From: Perkinsus chesapeaki
Lineage: Eukaryota; Perkinsozoa; Perkinsida; Perkinsidae
Length of the DNA: 56,866 nucleotides
Direction of reading: 5' to 3'
Assembly (NCBI GenBank): GCA_013115145.1
Contig: JAAPAO010000183.1
Location: forward strand, 1 to 56,866
The position numbers and the translations under genes are program-made. Shown piece by piece: positions 32,453 through 44,361 of the stretch; the first letter of the stretch is position 1, and each line of letters opens with the position of its first letter. The notes beneath the pieces were generated by a model. It was given only the letters and a program-made list of their open reading frames with translations. It did not search any database and was not told the DNA's origin.

Positions 32453-35400
32453 TTAACAGACAGTTTCACTTTGCAAGTTTGTTCTCTCTGCAATTTTATT
32501 CCTTCGCATTATTTCATCATTCGCTCTCAACGCTTCCTTCGCCGGGATAACCACCATAACGCCGTTCACTAGCTCGAACGTCATCATAGTGTTTTCATCC
32601 GCGACTTCCTCTATTTTCATCACTTCGTCAGCGAGCTGCTTCAAGTTCCTCACCTGAGCATCACAGGCAGCTTTGAAACGGCCAGGAAAAATACAAGATA
32701 CTTCCACTCCATTTAGCTTGGACAATTGGAGACATTTAATATCGTGATAACCCACGGTGAGTTCACTGGCTAAAACCTGATGAAGGATCACGACCTCATC
32801 ATCGACGGACTTCCGTTGGCCATGCGACCACAGCCCACACAGACGTATCTGAAATACCAGATCTATCAAAGGTAACTAGTGTAAATTCTATGAACATATC
32901 TATGATAAGGTCTTATTTGTATTTAATATGTTATATAATCAAGCAGTGTGAGGAACTGCATCACCTCTATACTTCGTGCATCGCATACTGCGTAAGAATC
33001 GTGCCGCGCGATAATAAGCAAGTGATGTTGAGAAAAAAAGCGAAGCAGCTGTTCGGCCGACGGCTTACTGGAGCTTCTGACTCGAAGTTGTCGCCGTATT
33101 CGCATAACAGGAACGGTTCAGTGAGCGGCAGGAAGACCAGCCCGGCAACTATGAAGTATTTGGGGCCGTATCTTGGCTCTACTGGAACAAGTGGCTCGGA
33201 TTTGCTGAAAATGAAACACTGAAATCGTGCAATCGCCGACAATCGGTAACGGGGCTGAAGTATCCTTGTGGATAGCTGGGGGCCATAGGTCAAAATCTAG
33301 CGGGTCCAACGGCAAAGTTACACAGACGGCTAATTGCAGTGATCCTCGAGAGAAATCTTCAAAGTCTGAGTCAGTTTACACAACTTCATTTCCTAGCAAG
33401 CAGGCTCATTCCGGCTAGTGGATCGTTTATGGATTCAAAACTAATGGAATCCATTGAACGGATATTCCAAAGCTGCTCCGAGGTAAGTGAGATCGACGTT
33501 ATGCGCTCTGACAGTTAGAATGCTTTGTTTTCATCGTTTGAAAGAAACACGGTTCTGTCGAGCCTGGTGTGAAAGGCATACGACAGTTAGTATGCTACCT
33601 CAGTTTAAGGTCAAAGTGCTGAATGCTATGATCTCTAAACAGCCCAATCTTTACAGTATCACCAACAAAGTGCCGCTGTAGGAGGTAGATAAAGGGAATC
33701 CTTTCACCCTAAAAACATACGCAGTGAAGATGGGGTGCTCCAAGCTGGCTATTCGATGGTATCAATGTTGAGGCGATTTCACTTCCTGATTTATAATTGA
33801 CTAATTCACGGCCATCGCCAGCATAAGTCAACTGAATTGGCGTTCACTTCTTCAGCTTAAGTAAGCCAACCCTGGTGTGCAGTAGACCACATTCACCAGC
33901 AGCTCCTAACTTAGGAGTCCTAAGGCCCTCACCTGTCTGAAAGGTACGGTCCCATCATTAGCAATCTGAGAGCTATCAATATTCGTTACCACGTCCCCAA
34001 CTTTGAGTATCTCCGCTGCGGGAGCAGTAGAATCAATTCGACGAACTCGAACTCCTGTAACCTATGCAGAAAAGGACGCGATGCAGAATAGTCATAGCAG
34101 CGAAGCTATTCAACTGAATCTACAGGTATTGCTAGGAATCTTGTCGTTGTAAACAACTTATATAATCTGTTTGCTTGAATAGACATAAATTTTTATTATA
34201 TAAATGCACCCGGAAACGAAATAACACTGATCTTCTTCATAGTGCCACGAGGCTGGTGGTTATCTCATGGATTGCTTAACTGGTATACTGTTGACAAATT
34301 CCGTTGTGCCTAGTAAGGATGAAAGCAATGATACATTTTGCCGTGGCGCGTAACGTTCGATAATTGATCCAAAGTATCCGTGTGAATCTCCCATCCATGG
34401 GCCGAGAATGCTGCAGACAAACTCGTCCCACTACAGCACGGTCACCGTGCCACGGTGTGAACATTTCTCATCTTGAACTCCGAGTCCGGTAATAGACTAA
34501 CGCACTACTTACACTATTTGGCATACCCAGATCCTTCCTGATATATGCTGATTCAAGTGGCTGGAAAGCAAAACCTCCGTCACCGAAACCAGTGTACCTT
34601 GGAAAGCGAGGGGAAAACTGGCACCAAATAACAGACGAACACTTGGAAGAGATTCAGTGAGGTTGTTAGAATAGCTCCGCAGAATGGGTTCCGAATCAGA
34701 ACTTCCGATGTATGCCTACACCTTGCTAGCTTGTCACCGACAAGTCGCCGATAAGTGTACGGCATACCGGCTGCGATGGGTATACGAAGACGCTAGATTA
34801 AATTTTGATAGAACGCTGACAGTAGGAAGAAGCGATCCATGACGAATCACGACAATCACAACTCTTTGGCGAGATCTCCAGCCTAGTAGTACAGCTTTGG
34901 TGCACCGCGAGACCTCAAGCCCTGAATCCGATCTTGCCCATGCGAGAGAGGCCCGAATCGGGAGTTCCGATAGTGTCGAATTTTTCTATCGGGGCGATAT
35001 CGATTGCTCCTAGCTCAACATGTACCGCTTACTTGCCATGCTTATGAAAGTCTTCCAGGAAATGCTTGACAATCTCGGTTGGTATAATGTAGCTGATGTT
35101 TTCGGTGCCTTCTCCTCTTAGTGCTTGGAATGCCACTCCGATACACCTGGACCCACGTCGCTCGCCACTTAGTCAGGAGAGCTCCTTACCTGCCATTATT
35201 GTCTACTGCTGGGCCGCCGCTGTTCCCCGGGTTAATTGCCGCGTCGATCTACAAGAGTTGATTTTGCAGTTGAAATGGAATGATTGGGTGACCTGTATTG
35301 CGAGAAGCTTTGGTGCTCCTGCTGAGCCGTGGGCGGTGTACTCTTGTAGGTCGATGCGGCTAACGACACCTAACATATACGCTATGATTCGGAAACAGAT

Positions 35401-38142
35401 CAACCAACGACCCCGGAGATGAATCGGAAAACTCAACTTCAGGAGCCTCTCCGAGTAACACCACACGACCCCGCATTTCGCCAGTTCGAGGCTTGATGGA
35501 AACAAATTCTGATTTTTATCGTCGTTCGCTTCGCTGCTTCTGAGTCCTTTCAGCGCTTCACAAATACCCTGTCCACGGTAAGTTGCCATAGAACCTTCGG
35601 TAACCAATTCAGCCGCGAGTCACGGTAGAATCAGCTCAGAGTATATGCAGAGGAAAAAAAACAAGCGTCATTCTGTGCCGATGGTCATCGGGGCTGCTGA
35701 TGGGATTCACATTCCAATATTAGCCCCAAGAGCGAACAGAGCCGTACTAATCAATAGCAAAGGGTGGACAAGTGATAATAATAGGGCGATGTAGAATATG
35801 GATGGTTGCACACGTCACTTTGACTTGCGATCGCCAGGGACCTCTCAAAACTCCCCGGATTTTGAACGAATTGCCCACTCGCAGTGCATACATATCCGTA
35901 TTTTCCGCGCAGTCAGACTACTGCCCTTATTTGCACCGTGCTAGCCTCTGAACGCCGATGCGCAGCCACTGCTGACTTGTCCAGTCAGCTCTCCTCTCCT
36001 CTGGGTTTCAGACTCGGAGTTTAAGATACGCGGCCAGAGTCTGGCCGCCAGACTCCACGCTTTTTCCACCAGTTCAGCTGTGAGGACTAATGAGTACTTG
36101 CAGAGACCTGGTAGAACATCAGCCTTGCCTTCTACTCGGATGTAAGAGTTCCCCGCAGCTGTTTGTCGACGAAGTTGGCGAGAAGGTGGTAAAGGTTTAC
36201 GCACTCTTGAAGCAATTCTGGACCCAATGTTCATGCATACAACAACAAGTTGGTGTCACCAAATAAAAATCTCTCAAGTGGCAAAATTCCGACCGATCAG
36301 CTTGCCAGCCATGTCTTGCAAGCGTGGTTTGGTCTGTGTGAGCGCGAGTCTGTTCATAGAGCGCCCTACAGCGATCGGAGGGATGGTGTAGCCATGAAGC
36401 CATAGCGAGCATTGCTAGAATTGCTAGAATTGTTAGAATGACCAATGATGGCCCAAAGCTAGATGAGAAAAGCTGCCCGGCCGAGTATGCTCCTATCATG
36501 GGCCTCAAAAAAAGTGTGCTAACGTTCCGTAACGGAACTTCCGTTTTGACTCACCTTGAGATACCGAGGTGTTGTCTCCTCCGACAGGATATCCGACAAC
36601 AGTCACATCGTCACCGAGTTTCTGAAAGAATTAATGTTAGTCTAAATACTGTGTTTTGCGTTTAACACCTTTGTATTTGAAATTCAAACGGTAGCGCATT
36701 TTTCATACTAAAACATCAGGCATTCGCTTGGAAAGTTTTCTAGTCAATGCCTGATCTTTCAATGAAAAATTTCCAATGATGAGAGCGCCTTCAATTCCTG
36801 AAGAATACTCCGCTGGAGCGCTACTGATACCAAGGATCAAGTGACAGAAAGTAAGCGTTTAACTATATTGGATGAACTCGCGTTGAAACACTGTATGGAC
36901 GGCTTTCCTGAAAATGATACTATCATTTATAGATGCGCGTAACATAGGACTCTTCCGTCGACTCTGCTCCAGATTGGAGCCTCCAGTAATTTCACAAACT
37001 GGAAGGGATGTCATTGTAGTCTTGAAGCAATGCATTCATAGATTTCGCGCATTGAAATTCCCTTTACGAAATGAATTTTGTGGCGCTTCAAAGATATTTC
37101 ATTCTCTCCGCGCGTACACGCGAGTATGTTCATTTTCCATTTCCAGTTAAGGAGGACAGACAGCTTACTGGTAATCGCCTAGCTAGCTTAAGTGCTTCCA
37201 AAGTGCCCCAGAACTCTTCCTCTGACTCTGTGTTACCCTAAAAACGTCCGTGAAGTCCAATCTAAAATCAGTGCATATTGCACCAAATCGCTGTGATTGT
37301 TTTTGAGCTGCTGCGAAGGACTCGAGAACTACTGTAGCTTCGCCCAACCTAGTTCTAGCCATCATGTACATATAAGGCCGACCAGCGCTTCCGTGATGGA
37401 ATACAAATTGCCGACGGAGAAAACCCTATTTCCAAGAAGTATAACGATAGCAACAATTGCAACTGTGAGAAAATTTGGGAATCCTGATGGGCTTCGGTAT
37501 CTGCAAGCCCTTAGCGGCATGTATAACCGTAAAAGATATACATATTGAAGTACTATCATTATGAGTGATACCAATCTTACGTCAAACACAGGCTCCAAGA
37601 TGGCCAAGTCGCACTCCGATGCAACACAGAGTGCTCGGCAAACTACCTTCGCAGAGCTGCCTCGAGTTTTCACCTGAGAATAATAAAGTTGAATGATTCA
37701 ACTTTAAGAAGCCTGGTTCAAGTTAATCGCATATAAAATTCGGCCAGGCACAGATCAACGCCGATTTTGAGTGTGGGATTATATTCTTACCTGTATAACT
37801 GCAGCGTGATTCACACTGTGTGCGTTAGTGAGCAAAAGTCGTCGGGATGCGGCACCCATGCCATTCATTGTAAACGCAAATGCAGTGGATGTACCTGAAG
37901 GAAAAATCGTTGTAACAAAATCTCTGATGATGACTGGATATCTGAGGCTTCGAGCTCCAAGGAGCAGAGTAGTTGGGCTCGGAATGCGTGCAAAAAACCT
38001 GAACGAAACAGAAAATTCCACCATCTGGTCCAGGATTCTGACCCTGAATTTGAGTATAAACGAAGTAAACCGAACTTGAAGCACATCGAGTTATTGCAAG
38101 AATACAGCCCGACGCAATAAAATAGAATAAAATACGAAACAT
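32453..38142 (-). CDS. Deg/HtrA-type serine protease with PDZ, plant Deg9-like, 14 exons
   Basis: 532 residues. Exons 5' to 3': 37935-38142, 37791-37894, 37581-37673, 37169-37237, 36555-36621, 35293-35369, 35190-35248, 35033-35146, 34513-34597, 33933-34061, 33599-33708, 33069-33204, 32702-32848, 32453-32653. Lengths sum to 1599 nt and all phases agree. Catalytic triad: His95 (LLLTNAH), Asp126 (CDLAIL) and Ser216 (NPGNSGGPAV). A PDZ region follows at ~267-372 (GDVVTNIDSSQIANDGTVPFR), then the extended C-terminal domain typical of Deg9 (AGLVFLPLTEPF, LNGVEVRNLKQL). The N-terminus (MFRILFYFIASGCILA) looks like a signal peptide, unlike nuclear plant Deg9, so a secretory location is inferred. An optional 72-nt intron inside exon 1 would also keep frame. 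Introns are 40-48 nt or enlarged to 1185 nt. Confidence 0.92.
35663..35944 (+). pseudogene. PIF/Harbinger-type transposase relic inside a Deg-gene intron
   Basis: On the strand opposite to the host gene, within the 1185-nt intron 35370-36554. It reads VIGAADGIHIPILAP then INSKGW..DNNRAM, an in-frame TAG at 35792, and on in the same frame MDGCTRHFD..SPGTSQNSPDFE. This follows the DDE_Tnp_4 pattern (IGAxDGTHIPI...N.KG...G.F....PGS.HDS..F), including the first catalytic Asp. No terminal repeats were found. Seen: the motif order and stop. Inferred: decayed transposon that explains the large intron. Confidence 0.6.
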
Positions 38143-39906
38143 TCTATTTCACTGCGTCGGCATGTATAGAAATTAAGGAAACGGGAGAAAGATAGGCAGA
38201 ATTTCTGCCACAGAAACACGGATTAGAGAAGCCGAATAAAAGAGTGATCCTGGGAGGGAATCCTCGATCGAGGGACAAGAAGCATTTCTGCCGCGGAAAT
38301 ATAGAGACAAATTTCTTCTCACTATACGACGGTTCATCGAAACTATTCCCTTCAAGAGAATCCCTCCCAATTGGCAGGTAATCCCCAAGCTAATTCAGCT
38401 GGCCCAATTGTGCCGTTAAAATCCGAGCATGGAAACGCTCAGCGGGAGAGCTGGCTCTCACCTTCACAACACTGTTGACACCAGGCTGGTCAGTGACGGA
38501 CTCATCGAGGGCCCCATCAGAATCATCGCACGTAGATGGCTGCACACTGAAGTAAACACAGCTCGCAGAACCGTATGTCTTCAAAGGTTCTCAGCATCTG
38601 CGTGCCTTGGCCCAAGCGATAGATATTTTTGTCCGATACAGTTGCTAGAGTAGACCATAGTTTTATGTTTCAGAGAATATACTGGTTCCCTCTGACGTTT
38701 CCTGCTGAGCGTTCAAACATATTTAAGTCTCACAGCACGCAGCATGGGCACTAAAACGTCCACAGAGAAAATCCCACTGAATGCAAACCAGGAAAATATA
38801 TGAGTGGCGTCTTCCTCACGTTCGACTCCCCAACGACCGCCTCGGCGTACTCGGCAGGCGGTATCGTTCCTCTGCGTTGCTGCAACGTGAAGCACCTAAT
38901 ATCAGATAAACATTAATAAGCAGAAGAAAACGCCGAGAAAATTCCGATTACAGGACGGAATACCGATCGTGTTTCACCAACTATTGACACAGTAGTACTG
39001 AGCTTAGCCAAAGTCCCGGTGCTAACGTTGTACATTTGGCTGTTTGTTTGTATATTCTCTAGCAGGCTGACAAAGATGATTCTGTGTTGCAGCTAGAGCA
39101 AGTCTGAGGGTATTGCTATTATTATTCAGCGTATAATCGAAATTTCACTTCCTTTATTCCATTTTTTATTTATTTCTCCTTCGAAGTATTGTTTTGATAC
39201 TCAGATTATACAGAACTAAACTGAAGTCTATGCAAATGGACGACTTTTGTTTTGTATCGAAATTCATACTTTCAGAAATGATGGTAGCATACGAGCTTAG
39301 AGAAACTTCTGAACAAAAGCCTTTCACTATTTTCGAATATATAAAGACCATTTAAACAAAGGTGAGCGTTCAACAAGGTGAATATCCAGTTCCACATTCA
39401 CGTACGTACTACGTACCTTCATCGAAGTTTTCTCGTCTCCGTTTGCGAGGTGATAGGGGGACGAGCAATGGGTTGGTCGAAGACATAGTGATAAGCAGGG
39501 CTTACTATCCGTTTCGTGACGTCAACGAAGCCGCGGATCGATGGGGGCAAAGGATCCACCAAGACTTCACTGGGCCCAAGCCCCTATTTAAGACCCCCAT
39601 TTTCAATACGCGTCACGAAGTTTTAGATTCTTCAAGAATCACTCTTGCACACGGTAGTCAATGAGAAATCACTGAGTAATGTGAGTTTCCATTTCGGTTC
39701 AGGAGGAATGTACAAGTGACTCAAAAAAGACTTTTGAAAATTGCACCATCAAATTACGATAAACATACAAGTACACGTACAGTCTATACGAGAACAGTTA
39801 GCCGACTATGTGGGGCAAACCTGCCTTCGAAAGGACGGTAATATTGAAACACAAAACTATGAGGAAGTGGACATCTGGCATTTGAGTGACGCATGGTAGC
39901 ATATCA
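38143..39906. other. Spacer between Deg protease and GNAT array
   Basis: Open stretches on the minus strand at 38390-38584 and 38713-38895 and on the plus strand at 39362-39664 may be exons of an unknown gene. I found no coherent splice model, signal peptide or family. Confidence 0.35.
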
Positions 39907-40686
39907 TCAGCTTGACCGGGGATGGACAGTACGGAGGAAGAGGTCGGATGAGCGGCGATCTGCCAGAGGAACAGTTAGTCTGATGGCACCACACTTGGCG
40001 ACAAACTTACCAGGATCTTCTCCAATAAAACTGAAGCCTTGTTCTGCACGCAACTTCTCGGCGAATTCCCGGAACGTCTTCCTTCTTTTGGCAGTGAAAT
40101 ATAACGCTACGGTATCAGGTAGTCTTTTAAGTATCTAATAAGTGATCTTGGATGGCAATGATAACGTTTTGAATGATTCAATAAGTTCAATTTGGATCGC
40201 ATAGCGCGATGGCGTGCATACATCTTCGACTGCTAGCCTTAGCATTCTTGACGCTACTCCTTTGTGTTGCCATGCTTTGCGTACTTCGGTGCTTGCTATA
40301 TATATAACGACACCGTTTCTCTCGGGACTAAATCAAATTATTGATGCGGCGATCGAGATTGAATGCTTACAGCTCAGCAAGTACTGCCTCAAGGGGGTTC
40401 TCCTCTATCTTCCATATGACATTTCCCACGACACCCTGAATCGCACCACTGAAGACGGCCAGGCAACGTGTGGAACTACATCAGCAGATTCGAAGCCAGC
40501 TCCTTTCTTCACAGCGACGAAATAATGAAGTGCGGAATGGCTCCGGCCACCCCCTTCAAGAAGTGGCCCATATTCGAGATCATCAGCAGTTAGTTCGGTT
40601 AATGCCTTGGATTGTTCGGCTGATTTTATCGATAATTGATAAGTGACGTTGATAAGACAGATATTAACAAGGAGGGAAGCTCTCAT
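39907..40686 (-). CDS. Secreted GNAT-like acetyltransferase 1
   Basis: 184 residues in five exons: 40480-40686, 40371-40435, 40222-40327, 40011-40134, 39907-39959; total 555 nt, phases consistent. Leader MRASLLVNICLINVTYQLSI is hydrophobic (signal peptide or anchor). GNAT features: strand VVIYIA then WQHKGVASRMLRLAVED, corresponding to motif A (Q/RxxGxG/A) that binds the pyrophosphate of acetyl-CoA, followed by EKLRAEQGFSFIGEDP, corresponding to motif B. The last exon ends DLFLRTVHPRSS where relatives end LYKYPS. Substrate unknown. The start is the Met shared by all copies; here the upstream Met of other copies is ATA. Most divergent of the array in its C-terminal half. Confidence 0.85.
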
Positions 40687-41524
40687 TAATAATAGTGAGA
40701 TGATACTGTACGTAGGGTAAGATACTTGTCGTAGCACAGTAGCTGGCACAGGCAGACAATCGCATGAACCTCTATGGCTGCTCGAACGCTCCACAAATAT
40801 TCTCAACCAGGCAGGAACAGTCAGCGGGTTTCTGGCCATCGTCCAAATTGAGCTCCTTCGCATTTATACGAGAAGTCATTTATTTGAAGGTTACCTCGCG
40901 CAAAGAAGACGATCGGTTCAAAGTCAATGTAACAATGTATACAAAAAAGCGTTCTTCGGGGCGCTAAAAATGTCTCTGATAGGATCTCCTCCGTGGAATG
41001 TGTTCCTGGAGCAAGAACAAGAGTCCAGTGTGTTCTGTAACAGAACACAACAGAACTTCTGTTATGACCACCGTACCACTATACATATCAATATAGTGCA
41101 TAATATACAACCGAAATGAAGTTAACAATACATGATTTTAATCAGTTACCGAAGTTTCGAGAATTCTGAGGCAGAAATAGTCAGTAAATGATGATGGAGT
41201 GCCGCGAACATTACCGTTCAACACAAAGCTGGATGAAATGAACACCCGACAACTTAATCAGATACACAGACGGAGTGTCTTTCGATCATAGAAGAGCCGG
41301 TCAGAAAGCGGGTAGCTGAAGCGTGGAGGCTGCGGTCGCCATGCGAGTCATTATTGTGCCGAGAAGGACGTACTAAGCCGGTTTTGCAGCGATGTTAATA
41401 ATAAAACTTGTGCAAGGTCCTTTATAGTTAGACGTAGAACACGCTTCGGGATCGCCGTTATTTCACGCGGCATATAGAAAATATATGGAAGGCCTTCGAG
41501 TTGTGCATTATCTTCGTTTATGTG
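40687..41524. other. Spacer between GNAT genes 1 and 2
   Basis: No gene recognised. It includes a hairpin (TGTTCTGT..ACAGAACA type) near 41030-41050. Confidence 0.45.
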
Positions 41525-42264
41525 TCAGCTTGGATATTTGTAGAGATAGTATTGGTGGCCGGAGGTTTCTGAAAATATACTGAATAACAGAGATTCACTT
41601 CCATATCATTTGGCCAATGGATCATCACAATAACTTACCTGGTTCACCTAAGGGAATGAAGTTATTTTTCTTATACAGTTTAATGGCGGCCACATTATCA
41701 CGATGAACTCTCAGATAAACTGCTATGACATTCGGCCATTTAACTTCCATCTGTTGCAGAAATATATTATTAATATAATATTCTCGACACACATCTTTCA
41801 ACGCTAATGGTAACATCTTAGATGCTACTCCTGTATCTTGCCAATCTTCGTCCACCTCTAAGATTTCTATAATCACAACACCATCCTTCTCCGTCTTCCC
41901 CGGACTGACCAAACGTAACCTTTCATATCGGAGGCATTCCTACAGGTTATCTAGGACGATTCTCGGCACCATCTGAGTCAAGTATGAGCAAACCCATGCC
42001 TTCACATTCTGAAACGAGCAGCCGTTGTCTGGCTTAAGACTGCAATGCCTATACCTCCTCTGTTCCTCTCCGATGGAGGACAGCTCCGAAAACGTGTTCA
42101 AATTCAGCAATTGACGAGTAACCGACTTCCTCGGCAAGTAAACGACTATATTCAAGATCTTCAGCAGTGAGATTGGTTAATGACTTTGACTGTTTGGCTG
42201 ATTTTATAGATAATTGATAAGCGATGTTGATGAGACAGATTATAAGGAGAAGGGAAGCTCTCAT
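41525..42264 (-). CDS. Secreted GNAT-like acetyltransferase 2
   Basis: 180 residues in five exons: 42055-42264, 41944-42008, 41793-41904, 41639-41750, 41525-41568; 543 nt, all phases agree. Introns include very short ones (39, 42 and 46 nt). Leader MRASLLLIICLINIAYQLSI. Acetyl-CoA loop WQDTGVASKMLPLALKD, then WPNVIAVYLRVHRDNVAAIKLYKKNNF, a clear GNAT motif B with the usual N..A..LY.K..F, and the end HQYYLYKYPS. Without splicing the frame breaks into three ORFs, which is why it is easily missed. An in-frame upstream Met (42294) would extend the leader by ten hydrophobic residues. Function inferred from fold motifs only. Confidence 0.88.
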
Positions 42265-42578
42265 TAATAATAACACTGCTAACTGATATGACATACAAGC
42301 CTGACCGACCTCACGCTTGGAAAGCGCCGTTGCGCAGTGTGCGGCTCATGACTACAGTTGCTATCACCGAGCCCTACAGCCACTCCACACTGTTAATTGC
42401 AACTTGAGCTATCGGCAAATATTCGAGCACTCGCCACGGAACTTCATTCCCTCTGGGAGCAGCAAAACACCAAGAAGCGGCACAAACAGACAGTGTCACT
42501 AGATTTCCATGAAAATTTTCTGCACGTAGCGAGGTCATCGCTCTCTACTTTGCGAATTGCGCACCTTCCCTCAGGTTT

Positions 42579-42821
42579 CAGGTTGCCTTCTCCTCCTTCG
42601 GGTTTCAGGTTGCCTTCTTCTCCTTCGGGTTTCAGGTTGCCTTCTTATCNNNNNNNNNNNNNNNNNNNNNNNNNNNNNNNNNNNNNNNNNNNNNNNNNNN
42701 NNNNNNNNNNNNNNNNNNNNNNNNNNNNNNNNNNNNNNNNNNNNNNAGGTTGCCTTCTTCTCCTTCGGGTTTCAGGTTGCCTTCTCCTCCTTCGGGTTTC
42801 AGGTTGCCTTCTTCTCCTTTG
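42579..42821 (+). repeat. 27-bp tandem repeat broken by the assembly gap
   Basis: Units CAGGTTGCCTTCTTCTCC-TTCGGGTTT start at 42579, 42606, 42633, then after the gap at ~42746, 42773 and 42800. Each unit is 27 bp, so any reading frame gives a nine-residue repeat (for example SGFRLPSSP). Unit differences are mostly T/C in TTCT(T/C)CTCC. The plus frame 42397-42822 stays open through it, but the polypeptide is unrecognised. Confidence 0.9.
42650..42746. other. Assembly gap (97 N)
   Basis: Run of 97 N inside the tandem repeat. The distance between repeat starts on each side is not a multiple of 27, so the gap length is probably an estimate and the true array size is unknown. Confidence 0.98.
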
Positions 42822-43018
42822 AAATTCCGTCGTACTTCATTCGCTCCCAGTGGTGCCCGCCACTAATAAAATGTGTGTAACAACTTAAGAAAACGACACA
42901 GCGCCGCCGTGGTATTCGCAACAGACATTATCACATCATGTCCAGTGATAGTATCATACCACAGAGCAAAATGGCGAACATAATGGTTGATGTATTCTAT
43001 GGGGGGGCGGTTTACGAC

Positions 43019-44361
43019 TTAGTTACAAACTCTAGGAACGTCTGCGAGTTTTTTGACAATTCCATGGACATTCAGCGACACGGTCTGGCGATGTCCCAAT
43101 AAGCAACGCTTGCTCGGAAGGAATTTCAGCCCGTGATCGGCATGCCTGTATTTCACAGATCGTTCACATCTGTTGGCAAGTCGAAGAAAATCTAATATAT
43201 AGCTTAACATGGTTGCCGGACTGAGATTGAGCCTCGAGGGCTACAGCTCTTTGACGAGGAGATCGATCCATGTTCGGTATGACATGTTCCGTTCACTAAG
43301 CAGTTCAATTCGGAGAACGACCGATGAAAAACAACACGGGCTATTGTAGACGAAACGCAAAACCTACGAATAGGGTAGTAATCGGTTGATAAGTAAACAT
43401 GAACATATTATATAAGCCTCGGAGGAACAAGTGATTGATGAAAGGTGTCACCAAACTTTGAAGAAGCGACCCGATCCGGGTAGCTGGGGTGCGAGTTTGG
43501 TCATCACCGTGGGATACGAAATGATGGCGCACCACGAATCGAAAATTCCGACATTCGAGAATAGCAACCGAATCAACTCTCGACAGAGCAGGGATGGCGC
43601 TTCAACCCAGAGCGAGTAAGATGGAACTGCCTCCATGCTGATTTTCGAGTCGGAACTCGCGAGTGCGTGAATTGTTCCCAGAGCATGCTTGATTGAGGTC
43701 TTTTGGTATAGATCATAACATGAATCTCAGACTGAAAATCACACTTAGCAATCGACCGTTGCTCACCTTTTATGGGATCTGCCCGACAGACAGGAAAGTG
43801 ATAGATGTGAGAAAGTATCTACGTAACAGTTTATCGAGTTATTATTAATTATCGTTCAATAATACCAAGTTGATAATCTATAATCACACTAAGTTTTGGA
43901 CCCTTATACGGTCATTTCTACACCACAGTGATTTTCTAGCTTAGCGCAACGTGTGTCTCCACGTTCGAAAGAGACAGGAGTTCAGAGTGCTATATTACAC
44001 TTAGCAATCGTTTAACAGTATGTGATAGCAAGTACAAATCATTTCCCAAGGGTAAGCCGAGCTAGAGTTCTTACTCGTATCATCATCGCGGACGAAGTAT
44101 CCCAAATTCGGTATTCTCTGTACACTTGGTATGGAGTTGTCCATGCGAAATGACCCATCCAAAAAAGAAGCATCCATCATGTTCTCGTCCGCATTCCTTT
44201 CGATGGTAGCTGAAGTTGCGACGTTCTGGAGAAACCGGATATGCGTTTCTGGGTGGAGTTGAAAGATATTTTCCAACTACCGCTAAGAAGCTACCCATCA
44301 AGCAACTCGACAGCGAAGAAACTGACTGCAGGAGAATAAACCAAAGTAAAGCACGCGTCAT
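43019..44361 (-). CDS. Possible small secreted protein gene, exons partly placed
   Basis: Exon 1 44295-44361 gives a signal peptide MTRALLWFILLQSVSSLSSC. Joined by a 46-nt intron to exon 2 44075-44248 (THIRFLQNVATSATIERN, then DNSIPSVQRIPNLGYFVRDDD), phases agree. Further exons are guesses: one around 43.65-43.72 kb, and a last one in 43019-43210 ending GHRQTVSLNVHGIVKKLADVPRVCN. No family recognised. The start codon lies between the arms of an inverted repeat (AAGCACGCG / CGCGTGCTT). Confidence 0.4.

Noticed and set aside
32967-33293. Separate 108-residue minus-strand protein
   Set aside because: It is exon 12 of the Deg protease extended into flanking introns.
36780-36860. Minus-strand stretch GIEGALIIGNFSLK as the exon before GYPVGGD in the Deg gene
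   Set aside because: No usable donor and wrong phase; the exon at 37169-37237 (EEEFWGTLEALKLARRLP) fits sequence, splice sites and phase.
41625-41912. Stand-alone 95-residue acetyltransferase ORF
   Set aside because: It is exons 3-4 of a five-exon gene read through a 42-nt in-frame intron; the spliced model has the leader and the family end.
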